Shown here: piece by piece, positions 51,202 through 64,000 of the stretch | How the letters are laid out: every line of letters starts with the position of its first letter | How positions within the stretch are numbered: position 1 is the first letter of the stretch | Assembly: GCA_013399855.1 (NCBI GenBank) | Contig: VXAY01007484.1 | Span: forward strand, 630,212-694,211 | Direction of reading: 5' to 3' | Source: Oxyruncus cristatus | Lineage: Eukaryota > Chordata > Aves > Passeriformes > Cotingidae | Length of the DNA: 64,000 nucleotides | Made by a program: the position numbers and the translations under genes | Notes under the pieces: generated by a model | What the model saw: only the letters and a program-made list of their open reading frames with translations | What the model was told of the DNA's origin: nothing | Databases searched by the model: none

Positions 51202-54200
51202 AGATGAGGGATAGAAAAAAGATACACAATTACCTTCAATAAGAAGGCAGAACAGAAGGACACAGTAGACATGTTCCATCCAGCACCAGGGAAAGACAAG
51301 CCTAAATCTTTCATAAAGGAAAACTTTTTTAAGAGAAAGAGATATCAGAGCACATGGAGAGCACAACAAATTAATCTACTTGCCAGGAGAAAGGTTGCAG
51401 TGTGCAGGCCTGAGGCTGAAGAGAATCATGATAAGAACAGGGAGAAATCTTCTGACTGTACTTTCTACCAGGAAAATAAGGTATTCATGCTAGAATATAC
51501 TGAAACAGCACTGAAATTCAGTGCAGGTACAGGTTATTTTGATCCACAGATAAAAAAACCTGTAAAGGCACAAGACAATGAAATGAAACCATGAACAAAA
51601 GAAATGTTAAAACCATTTGTTTTAATGTTTATGTATTCTTTTTTACTGATGACGACATTCCAGTCCATCCAATACTGAGGGACTAAGAATTCTAAGACTA
51701 TTCATACAAGCTTAAATATCAGGGAAATCATATGCAATCTCTATGTGTGGTTTTAATTCACTGGAAAGTGAAAACTGGGAAAATCATAAATATAGCAATG
51801 GAGAAGGAAGTAAGAGTTTAAAGGTATGATGTCAAGAAGATGGAAAAGGCTGTGCTGGTAACAGTGATGGTCAGGTTGGCTTTCTTTAACAAGCATGGCT
51901 AGACAAAATATGAGATGCACAGGAAAGACAAAACAAAAGTAAAAGGTTGCATGTCATAACATGCTGATGATGTGATAACAAAAGTGAAATACAAAAGCAA
52001 CATTTGGATAAAACAGGATAACCTTGGGTTCCATGTAATTTTAGAAAAGGGCAATTAAAGAAGCTGTGAGTCAAACTAGAGATCAGTTGCTGATTACCCT
52101 GATCAATTCGGATTCTGAGAAAGACCTTTCTAATTGTTGATTAATAGTACAGAATGTTTTTATTTATGAGAGAATTTAGCTGCTGAGAGTAGCTTGGATA
52201 GTAAAAACTAATTAGTAAGGACTAATGGTCTTGTGTTCCAGCTGTTCTAGTTAGCATATTCTTTATCCAGTACTGACTAAGTGAGAAGAAATAATGGTAC
52301 AATAGTCTTGTTCCGATGAATAATTAAGGCACTCTAGAAAAGTTGATCATAAAAAATAGCAGTGGTACACATCACCATTAAAGAGCAGGAAATTATTTTA
52401 TAAACTAGAATTAATAGATGAGACTAGAAATGAAAGTGTTTTGGAACGTCTCTGGGCCAAAGGTGTAAAATCTATTTGAACTTTATATTTAAAAAAATGG
52501 TACATTTTTAATGCAGCACATCTGAGGATCTATAGATGTACTCACTAAAAAATATTTAGAATAGTAAAAAAACATACATAATGCAACCCAGATAATGAAA
52601 AGGATAAAAATAATATAAGTGTAGTCAAACATTAAGGTTAATTTTTTTTTTAAGTAAGTATACAAAGCAGAAAAAAAAGAAGTAAAAAAGGTATTTATAT
52701 TAAAGATAATCAAGGAATGGACAACAATAATAAAATACTTTCTTGGTTATTTTAAATAAAGAAGATGATACAGAGAGGATAGCTAATAAGAATGTGAAAG
52801 TGCAAATTTTTACATTTGTAATGAAAACTTCTGGCATTGCATTTGTCAGAAATTCAACCCTTTCCAAATTAAACACTGCAGAATTTGCTATTTAAATGTA
52901 CCCAAAATGAAATTTAATCTGGTTTTCTATTATTGGCAACAATAAATTTCAGCTAAACTTTCAAGAGAAAATTAAAAATATTTCTATGTAAGGGCAGAAA
53001 AACAAACCTTTTACCACCTGACTTGTGAAAGTCTTGGAAGGCTACTGGCAAAATTTCTTAAGGATCAGTCTTAGATCATATATAGTTAATATTGATAATG
53101 CTAATAGAAGAGCTGGCTATGAAATACAGGGAAGGATCTGACCAAATGAAAAATGTGAACTAGAAGACTATGGAAAAGCAAGGACGTATAAATGCCAGGT
53201 CAGGTACATAAGGAGGAGTAATAAGCCAGTCTATTACAAAATTAGAACCTAATAACTAAAGCCTACACACAGGAAAGACTCAAATGTTTTAAATTGCATC
53301 ATGGCATAATTCTGATAAAAATACCACAGTTTGGGGCAGCACCAGTTGCTCTGAGTCAATACTTAACCACAGATCATGTTAACAATATAATGCTATGGAC
53401 AGCTATATGTCCATGCTCAGGCTGGTGCCTTGTCTCTCCGACCTCACGTAATTTACAAGTATAGATGCAGCCTAAAAGCACAAGAATAAATATGAATTAA
53501 TGTCCAGTACAGAAATAGATGAGAATATACAAGGACATAGAAATGAGCTTCTGAGAGAAAAAAGGAACCCAAGTGGTTTCAGGATGAGTTAAGTCTTTTA
53601 TAAAGGTTGTTTTTTTTTTTAATTAATGATTGCCACAATGGGTGATAAGGATCAGTTCTGTTTGTTTCAGTATCTAATTCCTCTTTCAGGCACCTGATGG
53701 AATCATCTTCACAACAACTGACAGATCTTTAATTTTGATAAACAGAGTAGTGAACACTAGTAAAAAATTCATCATATGAAATGGAGAAGCCTTAACCGTA
53801 CAAGTTAAAGCCTGAAGACCCCCATATTCACAGTTTAAAACTTCCTGAGGGACCCCAGATGTGGTTCTGTATTACATACAAGGTGCAGTGACACTGCACA
53901 GAGCTTTTGTTCTTGTTTGGTGTGGATTTGTGGTTATTCATTGAGCCAATGAAGATCCAAAGCTCTCAGTTATCAGAAAGACAAAGGACCATACAACAGC
54001 CCTTGCAATTGTGTTTCTTCATAACTTTTAGATGTTTTGCATCAAGCCAGCTAGTGGATGGTGTTATATTAAACAAGACACTGCAGAGTGAAGGACTGTT
54101 CTGCTTAGGCCTCTTTCCTCTCATTTTTTGACGGTAGCCCTTACTAGACAAATTTAGACCCTTTCCTTTTCATTTAGAGGGAACAATATGCACAGTTTTC

Positions 54201-54556
54201 GTGTCTTTAATTAAAATCTTACTTTCATGAAGCAAACTCCTTTGATTCATTTCATAACTAAAGCTGAGCTATTTGGGTTTTAGGTGAACCTGAAGACCAA
54301 TAAATTAGCAGATTAGCTTTAAACTACAGAGAGTTATTTCCTGTTTCTGACAGATGATCCATCTGGAGAGATCCCATAGAAGTTCATCTAGAGCTGTCTT
54401 CAGTGATTTTTTTAAACAATGAAATCACAACCCTGACATGTAAGAGTTTATTAAACAGTGTTCTGACCAACACCACTACCCCCCATGGAAAAGTAGATGC
54501 GCAATCAATATAATGAGCACATCCCCTCCTCACATGCTGAATATAACTCTGGCTAC

Positions 54557-54763
54557 CATGTCACTTGATGGAAAAGGTGTCTTAATGCAGGTGTCTTAGG
54601 AAAGTTTGAGGGAGGAGTCTTTTCTGGAGATCTTAGGAAAGGAAGACAGTAAGCAATCAAAGAGAAAAGAAGAAAAATAGAGGTCAAATGCAGTAACATA
54701 AAAGAGATGATGAGAGCCAGGAAGGAGTTCTGGAGAGGGGATGAGGATGATGCATGAGGATGA
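54557..54763. repeat. Unidentified ~200-bp repeat, copy 2
   Basis: Direct-orientation partner of 51006-51201, about 3.5 kb away. It carries an extra ~10 bases (GGTGTCTT duplicated) near its start, and its right end runs into GAGGATGATGCA microrepeats. Either a local duplication or two insertions of one family would explain it. Confidence 0.85.
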
Positions 54764-57700
54764 TGCAAGAGGATGATGTTCATTTGTATTCATGAACATG
54801 GCAACACTCCCCTTGTGAAGTCTTAATAGAAAAAGGCAGCTGCTTATTCCCAGGGGACACTCTGCTGTGTAATAAATCTGGGTTATTCCACGGAGAAGGG
54901 AGAGTCACAGCAGGATATATACTGTGAGCAAGTGTGCAGGAGAGCATCAATATAGGAGTAGGCTTCTTCTTCTACCTGACAAGACTATTTCAGCCCTAAA
55001 TAAAAACCGTTCAGGGCAGAGGTCTTCCCTGCTAGCTCATTTTGACATCCTTATAATTTTTCTCCCTTTTAAAGTCCTTTGAGAAAAAACACTGGTCAGA
55101 GAGAAGGAGAAAATAGAAAGGACTTGAGGAAAAATGAGAAGTCCAAGGGCCTATTCAGGAAACACTAATCTCATTTCTGGTGCTTTGGAAATCAGATATC
55201 TTTTCACTTTCTATCACAAGATTCTAGAGATAGTTTTACATCCTGCAGGCAGCTGTGTCACCACAGATCTGGTGGAGTACCCAAACTGGGGACATGCATC
55301 AAACAGGCTGAGAGGAGGAGATCACCATAATCTCTCTTGCCTTTTCTCAGGAATGGAAAAAGTTTACTGGAGGTAGCTCTGATTTGGAAGGTAGCCCCTG
55401 TGGCTATTTCTAACAAGGGAGCAAATGCTACCACCTTCTTTATCTACAGGTTGGCACTAGAGGGATGAATTTTCCTGATTTTACTTCTCATAGATCTCTT
55501 GTAAATTTTTGCACAGAGAGGCATTATCACAGAAACGGGTCCTGGCTGAAATCCCAAAATGTCAACTAGGTAGAACTGCCTGCAGTTATAATGCAATTGC
55601 CCCTACTGAGGTTCTTAGTTTCAAATAAGAGCTTGGATTCTGGATTAGAGCACTATGTAAAAATTCTTTTTGGAATCAAAATGAGAACTAAGCAGATATT
55701 AAGTGATTGGTTGAGGAGTCCTGACTGAGGCTCTGTTGTACAGAAGAGTTAAAACAACATAAACTTGAGTAGGCTCTTGGACTTGTTTTTTAAGACAGAT
55801 GATGTGGAAATCTTTAAGGACGACTATTTCAGAAAAACAGATCAGTTTTACAGATTATAAACATAGGGAAAAAACACAATGAGGGCCAGTAAGTAATTCT
55901 TCTTTCTCTACTTTCCAGGATCAAAATTCAAGATTCCCTCTCTGAACATTACATTAATGCAATAAGTCTAAATCCATGTCCTGCTGTATTACAGACATGC
56001 CAAACACGTACATATTGATCATATTTCCTTAAAGTGTGATTGCAGCACAAGGAAAGACAATGTTTCATGGACATTGCACACATCCGTATGAGAATTTTTC
56101 ATGCTGCATCTTTAATTCAAAGAGGGAATATCAAACGGACTATTAAAGATGTTGGTCCTCTCTCTTTTTTCAAGAAGTATGACCTTAGGCAGACACCTAT
56201 AGGTGTAGCATAATGACAAGATATGAAGAAAATAATAGGATTATAACATCAGTGACCATAATAGAAAAAGCTAATGAACCTGTCAAATTTATCATTAGTT
56301 TTAGACACAGAGAATAAAGCATGACATTGGAGTGAACCACAGACAGTGTTATATCACCAGAAATTATATGGTCCTCATCTTTTCTGAATCAATAAAAAAT
56401 CCTATTTAGTCTCCAAAAACTTTCAGACAGTCACAATATATCTTATTCCCAAATATTTAATTTCTGTTCTTTTGCTGAGCATTTCTATTCTCAATGTCTA
56501 ATATCAGGAAAAGTGCACTGAATTACTTCTGAATATATAAGAAATACATTTTCTTCACAGAAAAAAAAAATACAAACTATTTCTGCTCCTTTTGTTGAAA
56601 ACAATTTTTTAAAATACCAGGAAATATTCTATGTTGTTATTCCAAGCAATATATGAACCATTCCTAGTGAATGCTATGAAGAGGAAATGATACCTACGTT
56701 TACCGAAAATGTAAAGGCTGTCAACCAACATTTTGTGTATATGTCAAATTATTTATCCTTCTACAATCTTTTCTGACAACAAGGTAATTGCTTCAATAAT
56801 GCAAAAACTAGAAAATAGCTTTTGCTGCACAGATCTTAGTAGAACAGAAAATAGAAAGCAGGATGTAACTGTTGAACAGAAAATCATATTATGAGCAATA
56901 TATTTCTTCAAAGTTCTTCAAAATACTTTAAGTATTGAATTCAAAAGATCATTTCACTTATTTCTGGAGATTTTTTTTTTCATTTGTTGTTACCTGAAAA
57001 GTTCCATACATATTTTATACTTATTACTAATACTCATTGTTGGCAAACACCATTTTGCATCACATCAGAATTGCTTCTTTTCTTTAGAAGTAAATAAAAA
57101 AAGGAGATCAAAAAAGACCTGCAAACATTACAACTCTGACATCAAAAAGGATGAAAAACTTGTGCAATGTCAGTGAGAAAGCGTATGACAGCAATGCCAG
57201 AAAAATAGCTGCATGTGATCAGAGAACGGAGGGAAGCTAATGAGTCAAGACTGATCATACATATTAGGCAGTTTGATCACTGAGGAAAATTATATCACTT
57301 TAAATCAGGCTGTTCTGTAAGAAAACTCCTTTTCTGTTACCCTTTTAAATGAGTCTCAAAGAAATATTTTTTAGAAAGCTCTTTAATGTGTTTCCGTATG
57401 ACATAAAAGCCAAGACCTCTACCTGCCCTTCAGGAGCAGATCAACTCATTAGAAATGTAATGAGGAACATTAGGCCAAGGAAGAAATCGCAGGCTCCGCG
57501 AATGCAGGGGAATATAAATTCACATTTTTGCTGATCAAGTGAACTACACTAGAAAGGTGAAGAAATGCTGCTACTGTGTGATTCTCAGTCAGTGTTCAAG
57601 CCTTGTCCTCATAGCTTCTAGTAAGCAAATTTTCAGTAATATTTAGGTAATAAAGCAAAAGATCCAAAAGATTTCCTCAAGGAAGTGTCAGTTTCATACG

Positions 57701-57886
57701 TGACAATTTTCGGACGCTCATCACTCCCAGTGCACTAATGGGTAGTATGCTCGACAGCCTGTTGTGGCAAATTTCTAGGGACATTTACCCAACTTCCCAA
57801 CCACTGAAAGAAGTTAGACCTCTATAAAGTGCTCAGTAATGTGAAACATCATTGAACAGATATAGTATATATAAAGCATCCTACAG

Positions 57887-58066
57887 ACCTACACCTCCAG
57901 CGACCACCCGGCCACCCTGGTGCCAGCAGCACCAGAGGACACCCACCCTGTCTGGAGGGCAGGAAGAGTCCTCTGCTCCAGATAGTCAGGAGGTCAGGAC
58001 CACAGAGTGGCCTATGAATATGACAGAGATAGAAACATGGAAACAGGGCCGATGGTAACAATGCAG
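57887..58066 (+). other. GC-richer exon-like patch (unassigned)
   Basis: 180 bases clearly richer in G+C than the surroundings, preceded by CCTACAG and ending ATGCAG/GTAATC, 640 bases before the next exon. In the CNTN6 frame (phase 1) it reads proline/arginine-rich residues and meets a TGA near 58017. The upstream pyrimidine tract is poor. It could be a non-productive cassette exon, a repeat fragment or nothing. Confidence 0.2.
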
Positions 58067-58708
58067 GTAATCAGGGGGCAAATCCTAGGTCTTGGTGCCT
58101 TTATAAAAATGTGCATCCCAGGCCTAAAACAGCAAACGCCTCACAGCGGATAGAAGGTGGCACATCCCAAACACTGATGCCTGTAACTTCGAGGACATGA
58201 TAACATAGTCCTAAAAAAACTTTCTTTTACATAGCATTTCACTACAGCTCTGGGTATCCCTTCTTACTCAGTATCACCCTGAGGCAGGAGTGACTGAGCA
58301 CCCCAGCAAGGTATTGTTCATCGTGAGCTTGCAGAATGGCACTAAAATGCCACAGATAGAATGAATGCTCCATTTACTGCTGAAGTTAGGGCTATGAAAG
58401 GGGTGTGTGGAGGTGGGGGTCTTACAGACAAATATTAAAGATTTCTAAAAAATCACAGACGATTATTTCACAGTTTGTTGCACCCAGAATCACTGATGAG
58501 ATATTGATGTAGCATGACACAAATAAAGAAATACAACAATAATAATCTCTTCATCTTGTTCAGCTTTTCATGTTCCCCCTAAATGTCATACCTTCTTGTG
58601 AGTATTAAGGTAGAATAAAGGAAGTAAATGACAGTTTCAGGTGGAGTGTTTTTGATAAATACAAGCTGTTACAGTGGAAGTTTATTGTTTCAATTTTTCT
58701 TAATACAG

Positions 58709-58818
58709 AACCCACTGCTGCTCCCATCGATGTCAAAGCTACGAGTTTGTCTGTATCAGAGATTCTTGTTGCGTGGAAACATATTAAAGAAAGTCTAGGA
58801 AGACCACAGGGATTTGAG
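58709..58818 (+). CDS. CNTN6: CNTN6 exon: first part of FNIII-3
   Basis: 110 nt, phase 1 in (TTAATACAG/AA) and phase 0 out (GAG/GTATGA). It encodes [17 protein letters not shown], then [18 protein letters not shown] and FE. W in LVAWKH is the FNIII B-strand Trp, and [10 protein letters not shown] leads into strand C. The Glu at the start is completed by the last G of the previous exon. The next coding exon (expected to begin near a GYW motif) is not found in the remaining 5.2 kb. It was too short to stand out as an open frame. Confidence 0.95.
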
Positions 58819-61800
58819 GTATGAACACAGAATATCATAATGAGAAGTCTTGTTGCTTTTGCTAGCATTGCATTCTGTTAACATGTGCAGCAGTGAAACT
58901 TCAATAGAAATTATGCTTGTTTTAGCATACATCTGACTAGCTGTAGAACAACGGGGTCACAGTTGTAGCACCGGAACATCTTTTATTTATTTGTGCTTGG
59001 GAACTATTCGACACCAGTTCTTATAACATCTCTTTGTCACTTCAAAAAGAGCTGAAAGAACTGCAAGTGACCCAACATGCATCATTCACAGGCTGGGAAA
59101 AATTACATATTTACTGTTTCCAGCTCTAAGCGACCAGTTCAAACTTGTTATTTACTGACAACAGTCAACACAGGGAAAGGAGAGAGCCTCTGTGCCCATG
59201 TGCTCTCATCCCACACTGGCCGAGGGACATCTGCTGGGCAGACCATAACAATGGGATGTCAGGAGGGGAAGCAGCAGTTGCACTGTCCATAAATAAAGTT
59301 CTGCTGAGAGACAGCTGTTCCTGACTCGGGAAAGTGAACAAGAACTAGCAATGGACCTTCTCCCACTTTTAGATACAATTTACAAACCAAACCTCCAGGA
59401 ACACATCAAATCTAGTAGAAAACTTATCTATCCTTTCGGGCCACCACGACCCATCCTGACCTTGTGAATTAGTCTCTGCTGATCCTCATGAAATAGTTCA
59501 GCTAAACCTACTGTACTTGTTTTGGAATGCAGGTTATTTGACCTGCTTTAGACCTTTAGAGAGCATTGACTCATTCCTGATTCTCTACAGTAACACTGAA
59601 AAGGGAGTGAACATGTAGGTCTGAGGCAGACACCAGTCATATGGGTGTCCTAAAACATCTCGTGACCTACTAGCACAGAGTGTCTACCTGGCAGGATGTC
59701 TGGACAAACCCAGTGGCTTGTAACCATCACTGATGGCCTTAGGAATGAAATGTAGGTGTCCAGGCAGCACCAGAGCCAACACATTCTCCAGCTCAGCCTC
59801 AGGCTGAGCAACTGTGACCAGGACAGCACATTTACCCCATAGCTTAGACACAACCATTTAACATTTTTTACCTTTTTGCTGTGGCCTCTTGATATATCAG
59901 ATAGCAATATCCATATTACTATCCAGTGCAGTCCAAACAGGCTGTCATTTTGCCATATCACCTCAGGTCTTGTATTGCTCAGGTGTCTTTTCTATCTACA
60001 TCTCCATGCTGAACTCTGCTTACCCTCTGTCAGTTCTCTTTCATTGTTCTTTATTCCCACTCCTTCATTACGTTAAACATATTTTTACCCCTTTGCACAT
60101 GGCTTGCTTCAAATTTTTCAAATTTCTTCAAAATTTGACCATTTTATCTTTAGACCTGCCATCAATAAAGAGAACAAAACTGTATCTGATAGAGATTGTA
60201 TTCACCTTGCAAGTGCTATCCCTCTCCATGTAGCAAGTGTTCCACTTGCTACTAACCCAACTCAAATCTCAAGGCCAGTCTGAAATAAGTTAATTGCTGC
60301 ATCCTGTCTTTTTTCTCTTCAGAAAGGGGTTGTTCTGCTACCCTTTCTCAACTATCTTAACATTTTTTAAATTATACATACTGTCTTCTCCCTTATTCTC
60401 ATTCCGACCACTGATTCTCAAAATGTTCTATTAACTTTGCTTTACATATTTTAAAATAAAAACCCCAGATTTTCTTTCTAAAATTGAAAATTATTTCCCT
60501 AGAAGGTTATTTTTTCATAACTTGAATCTTTTTTGCATTTACCTGCTTGTCGTGTAACACTTCCCTTATCTCTTCAGATGTGTCCTAGCAATAAATGGCT
60601 ATTACAGGTGGGGTCTCTTTGTATATCAGAGGTGGTCTTCCTCACTTCGAAAAGGTTCAGACCTTTGTGATTTAGCATACTCTGACCCAAAAAGTAACAC
60701 TTGGCTGCTCTAGGCCTCTCATGGATATCTCATGTGTGAATTTGAAAATGGTTATTGATACAGCAGAAGTTAACAGTGAACCTTATTAATACTTTGGTTC
60801 CTCACTGCGTTGTACACCAGTTTTAGGATTCTAGCATGAAGATTGCAAGTAAATGTTTTAAGCCAGGGATCTACAGTTGCCATAACAAAAAAATGAAATA
60901 TAAAAATACTTCAGTGCTCCCTTCCTCTGCCCATAAAGGAATTAAAGGAACCTTCTAAGTAATAGTGCCTTTTAAGGTACTACATTTATCTGGGGAGAGG
61001 AGGGTGCTTTTTTCTCCCCATCTCACCTGTCCCCCACCCTGCCTTTTCCCTTTTTGTTCATTTAGTCAGAATTCCTCTGCTCACTTTCTGACTGACAAAT
61101 CTTTCAGGGAGTAGTTTGCTCTTTTTTGTCTTCTTTCCCAGGAATAATTATAATCAGAGCAGCACTTTCTTAATAAACAAAAAAGTAAATCTTGCTCTCC
61201 TGCATGATTCAATAGGACAGAATACAATCTGAGGATGGCATTGCTAAATCTTTTCAGTTCCATTTTTTGGAAGAATTTCATCAAAAAGACATAATGACTT
61301 ATAGGATCAATGCAGCGAGTCAGTGCATTACAGTATTCACTTCGGAAGACTAAGTTCATACTATCGTCCCAGTTTTGCTAACATATCAAGAATTTCTCTT
61401 TGAAGCATCCTCTCAGTGCAAAAAGGGAAAGGAGTCTGTATAGCAAGACATTCCACTCCCCAAAAAACCCAAAAGTATGGAACAGCTTCATGCTTTCCAT
61501 ATGATTTGCTTTCTTAGACTTCTGTGAAAACTCTTTTAATTTCAGAACTGATTCTGAAAGTTCATCATATGTACAATGCACTGCAAAACAAAGCATGTAG
61601 TACTCCCTTAATCCACAAACAACTAGATAAAGTACAAAAATCCAGTAACGTTAATAAAAGGACAAATGATTTATCTTTTTTTAAAAAACAATTATTTCCT
61701 AATGTAGAATTATTGTGGACTGCTAGTAAAATGCTGCCTTCAATTCAAATTGAAAGCAAAACAATCTGACTACCCACTCTATTTTCATGTCTCAATTCGT

Positions 61801-64000
61801 ATTCTGCCTGTGGTCACAACAGCAGTGACAAGATTTCTTCACATTTCTGACCTTCTAACAGCAGCATTATAAAAGGGGCAGCTATTTTCTTAACAGTTGA
61901 ATCTTTGGGCTCTAACTGACAAAAGTGACAGAATATTTACTACATACGGACAAGTTCGCAGTGATCCACTTTCACTCTGCCCTGTTTGCGCTTACTAAGT
62001 GCACTAAGGAGTAATGAAAGGCAAAGTAACTTGTCCAATACCACGTTGTTATCCTTGAAAGGCAGTTTTAACTGTTATGTCACATGAGTTTTATGCAACG
62101 TTTGCTGTAGCTATTTGCATCTTCCAAAGCACATATTACTCCTGACTTCAGTACAGGTTTGTCAGCTGTCTGCCCAACCTTACTAAATATATGCTATCTA
62201 CAGCCTGATAAAGTAGAAGTAGCTTGAAAACTTTGCCAGAATTGTAGAAAAAGATAGTGTGTTGTTCATACTTATTGTTTGGAATCTTTAACCTGAAGGT
62301 TGTAAAATCTATTTGAGCCCTAGGCAATATTTTCTTTGTCATTCACTACTGGTAAGGAAGAAAAATAAGAATTACTGCCTGGAAGAAGAGATATTTCTGT
62401 TTTCTTTTTCCTTTTCCAGAGAGACAAAGCTAATACTTAAATACAGAACACAAAGATTATGTCTTTTTCATTGGGATTCCCCAAAGGGGTAGGAGTCTGA
62501 TTAATGCAATAAAAAGATCAACTTGGAAAAAAACCCAAAAAGGATAAAAAATAAAAAATCTTGAGTACCATTTTCAGAGAGGATTACTTGACATAATAAC
62601 TTGTTTTTACCTTATTGTGTCCTTTCAAAGAGAAGTACTCAATATTTTGCAGTTTCTTAGGTGTATTTTATCTATTTTTACAACAGAACAGAAAATTGTC
62701 TGTGCATGGTACTGGATTTTTTTATTATTATTATTATTATTTAGTGAAGTAATTTAGAAAGAACATATGAATGTTTTAACCACAGTCTGGTAAAGCAAGA
62801 CAGAAAAAAAAGAGTAATTGGTGGTTCACTAGACTGAATACCAACTTACCAGACTTCACATTTGGAATTAATGAATTTTTCCACACACAAAATTAGTGAT
62901 TCAATGGTTTTATATGTGAGTTAATTTTGCCTACAAAGTCACTCCTATTCTGATTCAAACACCTCTAAAGTCCTGAAGACTGGACGTAGGAGTTTATAGC
63001 AGAGCAGTATTACTGCTTCTCATGCCCTTGAAGTATGGATCACACCCTAGATCCCTCAAGAGGACCCCAAGAGAGCAACACCTTTTTTCCGGTGTCCAGA
63101 TCTTGAATCTTTTGTTAGGATTATCAATGACTCATGAACTGTTTGGGGGGTTTATTACCTAAAATCAGAAACAGAGATAATTATTCTTTTTTCAAGAGAA
63201 AAATTAACTAGATATTTGGCAGTCGTACTCCAGGTTGATGTACAATATCAGTTTTCATCCCATGGGTCTGCAGGACCATGTGGAAGAAGAGAGTACACAT
63301 TAATCAGACCAAATGCTTTCTTTTCCCTATTTCTTTCATTTTTCAAATATGGGTTAATCTTTTGTGATTTATACCTCATGCTATTATCAATATTCAAAAT
63401 TATCATTAATGAAAGCCTGCTCTGTTTTATAAATCCCTTCTGAGAAGTATAAATTAAGGTTACAGAAAATAATAAGATTTTTAAAAGAACCAACAAACAC
63501 ATGAAAGTGTAAATAAACAAACAAACCTTCTATTCTAAGATATATGTCCAGCACTTTTAAACATCAGCAGTATTTTCATTTCAGTTCAAATCAATGTAAA
63601 TTCCTACACCATCTACCCTAGTCAACAATCATTGGAATTTTTTTTTTTAATGTCCAGTTTTAGTTCTTTTGGTCATCAACAAATGGATGCATATGTTGTC
63701 AAAAAAGAAAAACAAAAAGGAAATTTTTATATCAAAGTCCATACTCACTTGTAAATACTTTAAGGGAAATTTTAAAATTAGAGAACAAACACTTTCAGGG
63801 CTTTGAAGTACAGAGGAAACTGACATAGAAGCATTGCCTAATTGCATTCCATGTTTTTGGTTCTTAATTCAGAATATTCAGTCCCTCAAAAATATCCCTT
63901 TGCCAAGGGAGAACACCTTTGACATGTGGTGCTGCAGAACTGATAGGGAACATCATGATTATTTTTGCAGACTTAACAGGTACAAAATACAATTAGTATC
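58819..64000 (+). other. CNTN6: Intron after the first FNIII-3 exon (partial)
   Basis: No further exon, LINE or LTR was recognised. It contains a TTA microsatellite at about 62717-62742 and scattered homopolymers. Open frames such as 59650-59961 (-) and 59889-60233 (+) lack family motifs. Confidence 0.75.
62717..62742. repeat. (TTA)n microsatellite
   Basis: A T run followed by about seven TTA units; intronic. Confidence 0.9.

Larger units (their letters stand above)
45885..58708 (+). other. CNTN6: Intron between FNIII-2 and FNIII-3 (12,824 bp, phase 1)
   Basis: It contains a minus-strand CR1 interrupted by a solo LTR (48139-50308), two copies of a ~200-bp unidentified repeat (51006-51201 and 54557-54763) and a GC-richer patch (57887-58066). 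Nothing else was recognised in the remaining AT-rich sequence, including 51.3-54.5 kb and 54.8-57.8 kb. Confidence 0.8.
7731..58818 (+). other. CNTN6: CNTN6 gene, internal part (8 exons, Ig5 end to FNIII-3 start)
   Basis: Eight exons on the + strand join in frame into about 383 codons. The family is a GPI-anchored neuronal adhesion protein with six Ig and four FNIII domains, acting at the axon and synapse surface; contactin-6 is reported as a Notch ligand and a partner of CHL1/PTPRA. The contactin-specific hinge PPGPPG between Ig6 and FNIII-1 is present. Ig6 begins [11 protein letters not shown] and FNIII-2 contains ELVIAWEPVSEEF; both match what I know of CNTN6 better than CNTN3, CNTN4 or CNTN5. 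The piece corresponds roughly to residues 455-840 of about 1028. Intron phases run 1-0-1-1-1-0-1-0 after successive exons, with all domain borders in phase 1. No promoter, start codon, signal peptide, GPI signal or 3' UTR lies in the window. Assignment to the exact paralogue rests on remembered family sequence, not a search. Confidence 0.93.

Noticed and set aside
58819..64000. Search for the next FNIII-3 exon
   Set aside because: No GYW-type strand C or Y-x-x-x-V-x-A strand F pattern with splice borders was seen; the exon is presumed to lie downstream.
1..64000. CRISPR arrays, tRNA or rRNA genes, bacterial-type operons
   Set aside because: No regularly spaced repeats, cloverleaf with A/B boxes or rRNA core sequence was recognised; the sequence is vertebrate intronic DNA.

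Overview
The window is vertebrate nuclear DNA, almost certainly from a bird. It is AT-rich, intron-dominated, and carries CR1 LINE 3' ends with the avian-type ATTCTATGAT tail. It also holds one solo long terminal repeat whose layout resembles songbird endogenous-retrovirus LTRs. A passerine is my best guess, but the species cannot be fixed from sequence alone. There is no operon, CRISPR array, tRNA or rRNA that I could recognise.

The only gene I can support is the middle part of CNTN6 (contactin-6, also NB-3), a GPI-anchored neuronal immunoglobulin/fibronectin adhesion protein, on the + strand. Eight internal exons (7731-7858, 8781-8956, 21108-21228, 35135-35293, 35753-35902, 43418-43488, 45650-45884, 58709-58818) join in frame with AG/GT borders. 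Together they encode about 383 residues: the end of Ig5, all of Ig6, FNIII-1 and FNIII-2, and the start of FNIII-3. Every domain-to-domain intron is phase 1, and the complete domains measure 99, 103 and 102 codons. Coding sequence is about 1.8% of the window. The 5' exons (signal peptide to Ig5) and the 3' exons (rest of FNIII-3, FNIII-4, GPI signal) lie outside it.

Layout: 1-7730 upstream intron; 7.7-9.0 kb two close exons (Ig5 end, Ig6 start); a 12.2-kb intron with a CR1 tail, a degraded older CR1 and an AT-rich palindromic tract; Ig6 end at 21.1 kb; a 13.9-kb intron with a TG microsatellite, a CR1 tail, a 41-N gap and an exon-like acceptor with nearby stop and polyadenylation signals; FNIII-1 exons at 35.1-35.9 kb separated by a 459-bp intron with duplicated acceptor-like units; a 7.5-kb intron with a G-rich GGAA tract; FNIII-2 exons at 43.4 and 45.7 kb; a 12.8-kb intron with an LTR nested in a reverse-strand CR1 and a ~200-bp repeat present twice; the first FNIII-3 exon at 58.7 kb; then intron to the end.

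The most interesting observations concern splicing. A GTAAGT inside the first FNIII-2 exon would give an in-frame 16-residue deletion. A possible alternative terminal exon after Ig6 would give a soluble form. Acceptor-like units are duplicated in the FNIII-1 intron, and a perfect hairpin carrying GTAAGT lies just upstream of the second FNIII-2 exon. I found no clearly new biological system.
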